From Nitrospira defluvii (lineage in GTDB: Bacteria; Nitrospirota; Nitrospiria; Nitrospirales; Nitrospiraceae), in assembly GCF_905220995.1 (NCBI RefSeq), contig NZ_CAJNBJ010000008.1, forward strand, positions 1 to 64,000: DNA of 64,000 nucleotides, given 5' to 3'. This document shows positions 42,179 through 50,247 of this stretch, in pieces. Each line of letters starts with the position of its first letter. Position 1 is the stretch's first letter. A program made the translations under genes and the position numbers. A model generated the notes under the pieces. It saw nothing but the letters and a program-made list of their open reading frames with translations, did not search any database and was not told the origin of the DNA.

Positions 42179-44098
42179 ATGGGCTCTGTAACCCGCACGA
42201 AGTTGATGTCGATCATGGCGCTGTGCGCGATGATCGGCCTCCTCCTCATGCCCATCCTGGTTGCGATCCCTGCCCTTGCCGGTGACGGTGGCGCTCCGGC
42301 CGCTGATGCCAAGAAAGAGGGCGGTGAAGCAAAGATTGAGAAGGGCAAGGACGTCTATTACAAAACGGAAGGTATTGTCTCGGGGCCTCCGGCCCCCAAG
42401 ACAACTGACGGTGAGAAGGATTACCCGCGATACAATTTTGAAAGTCGCGTCTTGCTGTGGTTCGCCAACCAGCAGCATTTGTATTACGGTAGCTTCGTGT
42501 TGGCCGTGCCGATCTTCTGTATGGTCATCGAATTCATGGGCGTGGTGACGAAAGATAAGGCTATGGCTAAGCGGTATGATCAGCTGGCCTATGACTTTAT
42601 CAAAATCAGCCTGACGGCCTATTCGTTGACCGCCATCCTGGGCGGAATTTTGATCTTCACCTTCTTGACTCTCTATCCGGCCTTTTTCCAATACCTCTCT
42701 GGTATCTTCAGGCCGGTCATGCACATCTATGCGTTGATGTTCGTGGCTGAGAGCGGAACGCTTTACATCTACTATTACGGTTGGGACAAGATGAAGGAGG
42801 GATTCCTGAAGTGGATTCACCTCAGCATGTCGGTGGTCCTGAACGTCATTGGTACGATTCTGATGTTCCTCGCCAATTCCTGGATCGGCTTCATGATGTC
42901 TCCTGCTGGTGTTGATGAGCAGGGGCGTTATCTCGGGAATATCTGGCACGTCATCCACACTGCGCTGTGGAATCCCCTTAACTTGCATCGCATTCTCGGT
43001 AACATGGCGTTCGGAGGTGGTGTCGTTGCGGCTTACGCGGCCTACCGCTTCTTGTCCGCCAAGACCGATGAGGAGCGCGCTCATTACGACTGGATGGGTT
43101 ACATTGCCATGGCTTTGGGTGTGGCGTTTTTGATTCCCCTTCCATTCGCTGGCTACTGGCTGATGCGTGAGGTGTATGCGTATCGGCAGCAGATGGGCAT
43201 CACGTTGATGGGTGGACTGCTTGCCTGGTTGTTTATCATTCAGGCGACCATGATCGGCATCCTGTTTTTGAGTACCAACTATTACCTCTGGCAGGCCTTG
43301 GGGCGTATGCGTGGTGCAGAAAAGTATCAGCGCTACATTAAGTACCTGGTCTTCCTCCTGACTTGCGGCTATCTCGTGTTCATTACGCCGCATACCATCG
43401 TCATGACTCCGGCGGAGTTGAAGGCGATGGGTGGTCAGCAGCATCCCGTGCTTGGTAACTATGGTGTTATGTCGGCCAAGAACGGTGGTATTAACGTGAT
43501 CATTACCACGACCGTCTTAAGCTTCGTATGGTACATGCGTGGCAATAAGGTCTCGACGGTATCTTGGGCAAAATTTGGCAATATCTTCATGGGCTGTTTC
43601 TTCTTCTTCGCCTACCTCAACATTATCATGTTGGCCGTGTATGGCTATTACATTCCAGCGAACGTTCGTGTTGGTCTGTCTGTGCCTCAGGTGGCCACGA
43701 CTCTGTCCTGTCTCTTCTTCATGTTTGCGCTTAACAGCGTCATGATGAAGGGGGCCAAGCAAATGGGCCCGATTGAGTGGGGTAAGATCTCCGCTCGATC
43801 ACAGTATGCGCTCATCATGCTTGCCACGGCATTTACGTGGATGATGGGTTTGATGGGCTATATCAGATCGTCTGTCAGGCTCTTCTGGCACGTCAACGAA
43901 ATCATGCGTGATAATTCACCATGGGCCTACACACACACGGTTGGCTTTGCGGCGAACATGATTTCTGCGAACGTGTTGTTCTTTTGGATCAGCATCATGT
44001 TTGTGTTTTGGTTGGGTGCCCTGGCCGCGAAAAAAGCGCCAGTGGAGGCGAAGGCTGCTGTCCCTGGCCGCGCTACGGCGCCGGCAGTTGGTCACTAA
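42179..44098 (+). CDS. Cytochrome bd oxidase subunit I-like membrane protein 2
   Basis: A 639-residue paralogue of the 36797 protein, with an N-terminal helix (residues 10-34), a Lys/Glu-rich periplasmic segment and about 14 membrane helices. H100 (NQQHLYYGSF) corresponds to CydA H19; E191 (FVAESG) aligns with E107; E99 is replaced, with H182 (VMHIY) one residue away. H270 (NPLNLH) is near the H186 region. It also has the extra C-terminal half with PHTIVM and GGQQHPVLGNYGVMSAKNGG. AAGGAGGTAA precedes the ATG. Followed by three cytochrome genes and a terminator, it is probably the catalytic or quinol-reacting core of an unusual oxidase complex; bd-like oxidase candidates without CydB are known from Nitrospira genomes. 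Confidence 0.87.
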   Translation: MGSVTRTKLMSIMALCAMIGLLLMPILVAIPALAGDGGAPAADAKKEGGEAKIEKGKDVYYKTEGIVSGPPAPKTTDGEKDYPRYNFESRVLLWFANQQHLYYGSFVLAVPIFCMVIEFMGVVTKDKAMAKRYDQLAYDFIKISLTAYSLTAILGGILIFTFLTLYPAFFQYLSGIFRPVMHIYALMFVAESGTLYIYYYGWDKMKEGFLKWIHLSMSVVLNVIGTILMFLANSWIGFMMSPAGVDEQGRYLGNIWHVIHTALWNPLNLHRILGNMAFGGGVVAAYAAYRFLSAKTDEERAHYDWMGYIAMALGVAFLIPLPFAGYWLMREVYAYRQQMGITLMGGLLAWLFIIQATMIGILFLSTNYYLWQALGRMRGAEKYQRYIKYLVFLLTCGYLVFITPHTIVMTPAELKAMGGQQHPVLGNYGVMSAKNGGINVIITTTVLSFVWYMRGNKVSTVSWAKFGNIFMGCFFFFAYLNIIMLAVYGYYIPANVRVGLSVPQVATTLSCLFFMFALNSVMMKGAKQMGPIEWGKISARSQYALIMLATAFTWMMGLMGYIRSSVRLFWHVNEIMRDNSPWAYTHTVGFAANMISANVLFFWISIMFVFWLGALAAKKAPVEAKAAVPGRATAPAVGH

Positions 44099-44124
44099 TC
44101 AAAGCACAGAAAATGAATCAATGA

Positions 44125-44176
44125 GGGAAGGCCTCCGTGTTGCTTGGCTAACCGGAGCCTTCCCCTCCTGCAGGAG
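44125..44176 (+). promoter_or_regulatory. Intercistronic hairpins covering a ribosome site
   Basis: Two structures lie between the bd-like and dihaem genes. The first is a 12-bp stem with a single bulge (GGGAAGG-CTCCG pairing with CGGAG-CCTTCCC, 44125-44164). The second is a perfect 12-bp palindrome CTCCTGCAGGAG (44165-44176) that contains most of the AGGAGG site of the next gene. They could lower or tune translation, or stabilise processed mRNA. Confidence 0.45.
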
Positions 44177-44185
44177 GTTTGAGCT

Positions 44186-45505
44186 GTGATTGAACTCATT
44201 AAATCGGCCTTGTCGATGGGCTGGCCAGCATTGGGCCTGTTAGTCGGCCTAATGTTTTATTTTAAGGCCTCCATCTCGGACCCAGTTGCGAACAAGCGAG
44301 CGGTCTTCAAGACATTCATTGGTTTTTGGGGAGCATTGCTCCTCTTTATGGCCATTGCCAACTACAAGATGAACTTTTTCGGTGAATCGAGATTGCTGCC
44401 CGTTTCTCTTGTCTTGATCACCTCCATGACGTTCATGATGGCCCTCTACTTTACGAATATCAGCGCCTTGCTGAAAATCGGAGGGTTCATGTTTTTCATC
44501 GCGGCGGCCTTGTCTGGATACGGAAACTGGCTGCCTCAGGTGGAAGGTGGTTTTCCTCCCATCGAAGAAAAGAAGGATTTTAGTAACATGCCCCAGACCG
44601 AGTTGGCTGACGAAGGTGAAAAAATCATCTTTGGCGGTGTCGGTCAGAATAAGGTCCAGGGAGCCATTGGCAAAGGTCAATGTCCTCTCTGTCATGCCTT
44701 CCATAAAGGCATGCTTGGCGAGCGGGCCCCGAACCTCGATGGAATCCCCGAGAGAGCGGAAACGCAAATCAATGACCCTCGCTACCATAAGGGTAACCCA
44801 GCTGCTCGCGACAGCAATCAGAAAGAAGCATTTGCAGGGTCTGGTACGGCGGAAAACGGGATTCAGTACATTGCTGAGTCGCACGCTTGCCCTAGCTGCT
44901 TTGTCGTGGCTGGTTTTGGCGTGAAGGGAACGAATGATAAAGAAAGCCCAATGCCGGCCATTCACAAGCCTCCAATTTCCCTGAGCCTCCCAGAATTGGC
45001 TGCCGTCGATACGTGGCTGTATGTCCGAGAGGGACGCGAAGCCCCTGGGTTTGACGAAATTGTGAAATCTTATGAGAAGTTTATTCCGGAGTCCGACCGC
45101 CCGAAGCCACCGACAGAAGGTGACAAGGCAGCTGGGGGTGGTGGAGCAGCCCTGATGGCTGATGGAACGGAGCCAGTCGATCAAATTTTTGCAAAGGGCC
45201 AGTGCGTGGCTTGCCACACTATTCCCGGAATCGCCGGTGCAACGGGAACGATTGGTCCTAAGCTGGTCGAGGGGACTAATGCTCCTCTGCGGATCAAGGA
45301 TAAGGATTATAAAGGTAAGGCCAAGAGTGTGCCCGACTACATCATGGAATCGATCGTAGAGCCTAGCGCTTATGTCGTGAAGGGTTTCCCTGACAACACG
45401 ATGCCAAAGGTATTTGGGCAAAAACTGAGCGCCGGAGCACTAAAGAAGCTTGTAGATTACCTCTCGCAGGTTCAGGAAGGAAAGGAACCACCCAAGGCCT
45501 CCTAG
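44186..45505 (+). CDS. Membrane-bound dihaem cytochrome c
   Basis: A 439-residue protein with four N-terminal membrane helices (about 8-125) and a periplasmic part with two haem c sites, C166-x-x-C169-H170 (CPLCH) and C340-x-x-C343-H344 (CVACH). Between them lies a CxxC without His, C235-P-S-C238-F, so a third haem site has probably been lost. Met ligands may be in SPMPAIH and NTMPKVFG. The GTG start has AGGAGG 8 bases upstream. It sits between the bd-like protein and a monohaem protein and would carry electrons to or from the bd-like core. Confidence 0.88.
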   Translation: MIELIKSALSMGWPALGLLVGLMFYFKASISDPVANKRAVFKTFIGFWGALLLFMAIANYKMNFFGESRLLPVSLVLITSMTFMMALYFTNISALLKIGGFMFFIAAALSGYGNWLPQVEGGFPPIEEKKDFSNMPQTELADEGEKIIFGGVGQNKVQGAIGKGQCPLCHAFHKGMLGERAPNLDGIPERAETQINDPRYHKGNPAARDSNQKEAFAGSGTAENGIQYIAESHACPSCFVVAGFGVKGTNDKESPMPAIHKPPISLSLPELAAVDTWLYVREGREAPGFDEIVKSYEKFIPESDRPKPPTEGDKAAGGGGAALMADGTEPVDQIFAKGQCVACHTIPGIAGATGTIGPKLVEGTNAPLRIKDKDYKGKAKSVPDYIMESIVEPSAYVVKGFPDNTMPKVFGQKLSAGALKKLVDYLSQVQEGKEPPKAS

Positions 45506-45557
45506 GATTGGAGAGTAGTAATCTGGTTGCTATTGCGGAAGAAAGGGAGATGAGGAC

Positions 45558-46595
45558 ATGAAAGCATTAATGTCAGTCGGGGCCCTGATTGGCGTCCTTG
45601 GACTGCTCATGTTGATCGGTATGATCTTCGGAGTAGTTCCATCGAACACCGTCAGGCTCGTTGAGGGCTACATGCCCATGCAGGTGCTGAGCGAGCTGGC
45701 GGTGTTCGTCGCCGGCTTTACCGGCCTGAGCTACCTGGCCAATTCCATGGGAATGACCATTCCGCGGTTCTGGCAGGGCGTTTTGTTCTGGGCTTTTGTC
45801 CAGACCTATCTCAAGTTCCGTATTTATCCGCCGATCCCCTTTAGCGTGCGCGCAATGTATGGGGTCGTTTCTTTCGTCGCTGTCTTCATGTGGGTTTCGG
45901 CCAACGAAGAAGATTGGAAGAAATTCCGGCAGCCCATTCTCAACGTGTTGGACGCTAATACGGGATTCCACAAAGCGCTTCGAACGATGTATCTGATTCT
46001 CTTGCCGATCTTAATCGGAGGCTTCTCATTCTTGACGATGAAGCCAAGTGTGGACGAGCCGATCGAGTTGCGCACGGTGCATCCGGCCCCTCCAGCGAGC
46101 ACGAAGGTCCACGGCAAGACCTACACGCTTCAAACCTCGCAGAATCCCTATCGTGTAAACCTCGAAGGGAAATACGATCAGGCCTACAGCAACAAGCTGA
46201 TCGTGGAGCAGGGCATGGGGCGTTTGATGGCACCGAATGCGAATCCCTGGGATGAGAAGGCTGAAGGGTATTTGAAGTATGTGCGCGAAGGGGGAGAGAT
46301 TTTCTTCCAGAATTGTCACTTCTGCCATGGTGACAATTTGAACGGTCGTGGACTCCACGCGTTTGCGTTCAATCCTATTCCTGCGAACTTTACTGACCCA
46401 GGCACGATTGCGCAGTTACAAGAAACATTCATCTTCTGGCGCGTCGCTAAGGGAGGAATTGGTCTGCCGAATGAAGGATTCCCTTGGGCTTCTGTTATGC
46501 CGCCATGGGAACAGCACCTAACCACTGACGAAATCTGGAAGGTGATCTTGTTCGAGTATTGGCACACGGGATACTATCCTCGGACATGGGACTAA
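45558..46595 (+). CDS. Membrane-bound monohaem cytochrome c
   Basis: A 345-residue protein with about four N-terminal helices (residues 5-165) and a periplasmic cytochrome c domain with one CxxCH (C253-H-F-C256-H257) and a probable Met ligand in WASVMPPWEQHLT. The domain resembles class I cytochromes fused to quinol-oxidising membrane modules. GGGAGATGAGGAC precedes the ATG. It starts 53 bases after the dihaem gene and ends 46 bases before the next cytochrome, in the same operon. Confidence 0.87.
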   Translation: MKALMSVGALIGVLGLLMLIGMIFGVVPSNTVRLVEGYMPMQVLSELAVFVAGFTGLSYLANSMGMTIPRFWQGVLFWAFVQTYLKFRIYPPIPFSVRAMYGVVSFVAVFMWVSANEEDWKKFRQPILNVLDANTGFHKALRTMYLILLPILIGGFSFLTMKPSVDEPIELRTVHPAPPASTKVHGKTYTLQTSQNPYRVNLEGKYDQAYSNKLIVEQGMGRLMAPNANPWDEKAEGYLKYVREGGEIFFQNCHFCHGDNLNGRGLHAFAFNPIPANFTDPGTIAQLQETFIFWRVAKGGIGLPNEGFPWASVMPPWEQHLTTDEIWKVILFEYWHTGYYPRTWD

Positions 46596-46641
46596 TTCTG
46601 AATCTTACAAACAACCTGGGAGAACAGGTGTGAGGTTAACA

Positions 46642-48426
46642 ATGAGAAAATTTCGAATGAACGCAAAGGCTTCCCCGGTTATCGGGGTTGCCCTCGGTGC
46701 CCTTCTCCTCTCCGCCAGTGCGGCAGGGGTTGGTCAAGCCGCAGATCTTCCCGAGGGTTTTGCCAAGGGAGAATTGGCTCCTGCCCCACCGGCGGAAATG
46801 ATCGAGTCAGGCAAGCGTGTCTACTTCACTAAGTGTGTCTGGTGTCACGGTGTGGACGGCGCAGGTGATGGGCCTGGTGCCGATCGGCTGTGGCCGCGCC
46901 CAAGAAACTTCAATCAGGGTACTTTCAAAATTCGTCACACGGCGAGTGGAGAATTGCCGCTGTTTAATTACAATGAAAAGACTCCGGACAGCGGGAAGAA
47001 CGATTTGTTCGATACAGTGACGCACGGTCTTCCAGGTTCGGCGATGCCACCATGGGAAGGCATCTTAACTGAAGAGCAGCGCATTCAGGTGCTGTCATAT
47101 GTGACGACGCAGTTGGTTAAGGACAGGAAATTTACGGACAAACAGTCTGAAACGCAAACGATCCTTCAGCTTGGTACGATCAAGCCTGCTGAAGCTACGG
47201 AAGATAGCATCAAGAAGGGCGCTCAACTTATCGTTGACAAGAAGTGCATTGAGTGTCATGGAGTCGAGGGCCGTGGTGACGGAAATGCTTTCAATTTGAA
47301 AGACGACTGGGGCTTCTCCATCCAGCCAGCGAATTGGCATAAATGCTGGAATTTCCGCGGAAGCCGTCAGGATCCCTACAATGTAAGGAATATTTTCCGT
47401 ACATTCTCGACCGGCGTCAACGGAACCCCGATGCCCTCATTTGCCGATAGCACCTCGATCGAGGACCGTTGGAACATCGCAAATTTTGTCAATTCCTTGT
47501 GCGAGCGTGACGAGGAAGGAAAGCCTCTTGGTATCGATCCTTTGACCGACAAGCCGAAGATCAACTTCGTCGTGCCTTCTACCGCCGTCGAAGGGGAGAT
47601 CTCGAACGATCCAGAGAACGAGATGTGGAAGAAGCAACCACGGCGTTACGTGGCGATGGGCGGTCAAATTACGCACAAGCCACGAAATTTTGTGAATCGT
47701 ATCGACGATATTTGGGTGAAGTCGCTCTACAACGAGAAGAGCGTCGTGTACTTGATCCAATGGGATGATCGCACGAAGAGCATCGCGGAAGGTAAGCTCC
47801 CATGGGCGCCGACCCAGGTGAACGTCGAGAATTTCGGCGTGAAGGAGCAGGCTCCAAAGACGGGAGAGGAAGGGTCGATCGCTGCGGCTCAGAACAATTA
47901 TGCCGTCTATAACGATGCTATCGCGTTCCAGTTTCCGATAAAGTGGCAGGAGATTCCAGCGCCATTCAAGCCACGCTATTTGTGGGGAGATGCGAAGTTC
48001 AACGCTGACATCCTCAAGTGGGAAGCAGACGGCTCCTTGCGTTCATTCAAGGGAACTGGATGGGATCAGGACTTCGAAGAGCGTGATGACTTCGAGGAGA
48101 AGGTCAAGCTGTTGAAGTCTGAATGGAAGAATGGCCAGTGGACTGTCATGATCTCCCGTCCCCTCAAAGGGAGCAAAGATGATTATGACGAATACACCAG
48201 ATTTGATATCGGTAAGTATATACCGATGGTGTTCTTTGCCTGGGATGGACATAATGGTGATGCGGGTCGGAAGATGGCGGTCTCCGCCTTCTATTACACG
48301 ATTCTGCAGCCGCCGATCCCTCAGGAGGTCTACATCTATCCTGCGGTGATCGCAGTTGGCGTGGTGTTCCTGGAGGGTTGGATGTTGACCCGCCGTGCTA
48401 ACCGGAAAAAGGGTAAGGTATTCTAG
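46642..48426 (+). CDS. Dihaem cytochrome c fused to an EB_dh-like haem-binding domain
   Basis: A 594-residue exported protein. A signal peptide is followed by two cytochrome c domains (C65-V-W-C68-H69 and C202-I-E-C205-H206). The C-terminal half (about 310-560) resembles the gamma subunits of ethylbenzene dehydrogenase, chlorate reductase and nitrite oxidoreductase (NxrC), which hold a haem b. One membrane helix near the end (YIYPAVIAVGVVFLEGW) and a basic tail anchor it. GAGG precedes the ATG at 46642; a GTG 12 bases earlier is an alternative. It is the last gene before a strong terminator. No matching alpha or beta subunits are present here. Confidence 0.85.
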   Translation: MRKFRMNAKASPVIGVALGALLLSASAAGVGQAADLPEGFAKGELAPAPPAEMIESGKRVYFTKCVWCHGVDGAGDGPGADRLWPRPRNFNQGTFKIRHTASGELPLFNYNEKTPDSGKNDLFDTVTHGLPGSAMPPWEGILTEEQRIQVLSYVTTQLVKDRKFTDKQSETQTILQLGTIKPAEATEDSIKKGAQLIVDKKCIECHGVEGRGDGNAFNLKDDWGFSIQPANWHKCWNFRGSRQDPYNVRNIFRTFSTGVNGTPMPSFADSTSIEDRWNIANFVNSLCERDEEGKPLGIDPLTDKPKINFVVPSTAVEGEISNDPENEMWKKQPRRYVAMGGQITHKPRNFVNRIDDIWVKSLYNEKSVVYLIQWDDRTKSIAEGKLPWAPTQVNVENFGVKEQAPKTGEEGSIAAAQNNYAVYNDAIAFQFPIKWQEIPAPFKPRYLWGDAKFNADILKWEADGSLRSFKGTGWDQDFEERDDFEEKVKLLKSEWKNGQWTVMISRPLKGSKDDYDEYTRFDIGKYIPMVFFAWDGHNGDAGRKMAVSAFYYTILQPPIPQEVYIYPAVIAVGVVFLEGWMLTRRANRKKGKVF

Positions 48427-48453
48427 GATTACCTGACCAGAAGTGCGTAGTGG

Positions 48454-48488
48454 CGAGGGGGTGAGGAAACTCACCCCCTCGTTGTTTT
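48454..48488 (+). terminator. Terminator closing the oxidase operon
   Basis: A perfect 12-bp stem (CGAGGGGGTGAG / CTCACCCCCTCG) closed by a GAAA tetraloop and followed by TTGTTTT, 28 bases past the cytochrome stop. Confidence 0.95.
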
Positions 48489-48514
48489 AAGCCCAATTTG
48501 GGGAGGGCCACCGG

Positions 48515-49123
48515 ATGGGTAGTCCAAACATCGAGGATGTTACCGGTGTCTTGATCGCTGGTGGGCAGAGTCGAAGAATGGGGCGAGACAAGCGTTTTCT
48601 CAAGGTGGCCGGCGTGAGTGTATTTGATAGGTCTCTCGCGCTACTGGGAACGATTTTTGACGAAAAACTCGTGGTTCTTGCTGAACCAATTGAGGGACTT
48701 GGGGTACAGGGATGTTCCGTTGTGTATGACGTGGTGAGGAATGCTGGGAGCCTCGGAGGACTTCTGACTGGACTCATCGCTTCCACGCGGGCAAGAGTAT
48801 TTGCCATAGCCTGTGATATGCCTTTCCTGGACCAGGATGTCATCCGCTTCATGTCTTCCTGTGATCCTACTGCCGATGTGGTTGTTGGGCACCTTGAGGG
48901 CCGGTTTCATCCTATGCATGCAGTGTATTCGAAGCGTTGTGTTCCGATTCTGCAAGGCATGGTTGAGCGAGGGGAGCTCAAGATTCAGTCGCTGTTTCGC
49001 TGCAAGGAGTTGAAGGTCAGGGTCTTAACCGAAGCGGATTTGCTTCATTTCCGATCGAGACTCCGGTCATTCCGGAACATTAATACCCCCGATGACCTGG
49101 TCTCGGCAGAGAGCGCGAGTTGA
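48515..49123 (+). CDS. mobA: Molybdenum cofactor guanylyltransferase MobA
   Basis: A 202-residue nucleotidyltransferase. The N-terminal GVLIAGGQSRRMGRDKRFL is the MobA signature, and CDMPFLDQDV is the metal-binding region. MobA joins GMP to molybdopterin to make the bis-MGD cofactor used by DMSO-reductase-family enzymes, including nitrite oxidoreductase and formate dehydrogenase. Downstream of the respiratory cluster this is a sensible neighbour, but the terminator at 48454 separates the transcripts. Next gene 6 bases on. Confidence 0.93.
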   Translation: MGSPNIEDVTGVLIAGGQSRRMGRDKRFLKVAGVSVFDRSLALLGTIFDEKLVVLAEPIEGLGVQGCSVVYDVVRNAGSLGGLLTGLIASTRARVFAIACDMPFLDQDVIRFMSSCDPTADVVVGHLEGRFHPMHAVYSKRCVPILQGMVERGELKIQSLFRCKELKVRVLTEADLLHFRSRLRSFRNINTPDDLVSAESAS

Positions 49124-49129
49124 CGGCCG

Positions 49130-50170
49130 ATGATGGAGCAGGAGCCGCTGGAGAGTAGTAGGCGGAAGGTACTGGTGATTCATCCAGCAGCATTGGGAGA
49201 TGTGCTGTTGGCCCGCCCTGCGATCCGGGCGCTCCGCCGGCGATTCCAAAACCATGAGATGGCATTCCTTGGGGGGCGGGCGGTGGGCATGCTCTTGCAC
49301 GACTGTGGAGAGGTGAATCAGGTCTTTCCAATTGAATCGGCATACTTGGGTGAGTTATTCGCCGGAAGCGAATACCTGAGCCGGCCGTTCCGGGATTGGC
49401 TAGAGCATGCTGATGTGGCAGTCGGTTGGCTGACAGATCGTGAGGGGATCGTCGCCGGCACTTTGCGTGCCGTTGGCGTGCGGTCGATTCAGTTTCAACC
49501 TGCTTTGTCGGCCGACTATCAAGCTGAGCATCAGGCGGATCGGTATTGTGAGGCACTCGGGCTGGAAGGGGCCGAGCTGCAGCTCGGCCGACGTCTTGCT
49601 CTACCATCGGGGATAAGGAGGCAGGGGCAGCAGAGCTTGCAAGCGCTCAAGGTGCGAAGGGACACACCGCTGGTGGTGGTCCACGCAGGGAGTGGCAGTG
49701 TCAGCAAGTGTATCGAGCCATGGAGGCTTGCGCAGGTTATTGGATGGTTGGTTGCGTTTGGTGCCGCTCCGTTGCTCCTGGAAGGACCCGCTGATCAGAA
49801 CGCCGTTGCTTCGGTGCTGTCGCGGCTGAGCCACGGGGTGCCGGTGGTACGCGGTGAGAGTGTCTCTGTGATCGCCGGAGTGCTGTCGCAAGCGGCCCTC
49901 TATATCGGCCAGGATTCAGGCATCACACACCTTGCTGCTGCATTGGGCGTTCCAACGGTTGCGTGTTTCGGGCCAACGGATCCTCGTCGCTGGGCGCCGC
50001 GTGGTTCGCACATCACCGTTCTCACGGGGTTACGTTGCGCCTGCCCGTCCTGGCATGACGTCGAAATTTGCGGGGAACGCGCCTGTCTGCAGATAAGTCC
50101 AGAGCGCATTATCGAGGCCATTCGTGCATATTTGATTGAGCGAGTCCTCCCCCATTCTGAGAACACCTGA
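49130..50170 (+). CDS. Family-9 glycosyltransferase (heptosyltransferase-like)
   Basis: A 346-residue GT-B protein. The N-terminal KVLVIHPAALGDVLLARPAI and the C-terminal VVVHAGSGSVSKCIEPWRL, IGQDSGITHLAAALGVPTVACFGPTDPRRWAPRG are the hallmarks of ADP-heptose:LPS heptosyltransferases (WaaC/WaaF/RfaQ). It would add sugars to the LPS core at the cytoplasmic face. Two adjacent ATG codons (49130, 49133) are possible starts. Acceptor and exact step are unknown. It follows mobA by 6 bases and precedes argS by 77. Confidence 0.88.
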   Translation: MMEQEPLESSRRKVLVIHPAALGDVLLARPAIRALRRRFQNHEMAFLGGRAVGMLLHDCGEVNQVFPIESAYLGELFAGSEYLSRPFRDWLEHADVAVGWLTDREGIVAGTLRAVGVRSIQFQPALSADYQAEHQADRYCEALGLEGAELQLGRRLALPSGIRRQGQQSLQALKVRRDTPLVVVHAGSGSVSKCIEPWRLAQVIGWLVAFGAAPLLLEGPADQNAVASVLSRLSHGVPVVRGESVSVIAGVLSQAALYIGQDSGITHLAAALGVPTVACFGPTDPRRWAPRGSHITVLTGLRCACPSWHDVEICGERACLQISPERIIEAIRAYLIERVLPHSENT

Positions 50171-50247
50171 TCTTGTCTCTGCAGTCCTGGTGTGTTAGAG
50201 TCCCTGTTTAATTTTCTCTGTTTCCACGCAGACTTAGAGGGATCTTT

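Noticed and set aside
42164-43444. 426-codon minus-strand open frame opposite bd-like protein 2
   Set aside because: Composition is rich in His, Gln and Arg with no hydrophobic core. The plus strand has a strong ribosome site and a conserved membrane protein.
44249-45421. 390-codon minus-strand frame opposite the dihaem cytochrome
   Set aside because: Plus strand has CxxCH sites and membrane helices; the antisense product has no recognisable order.
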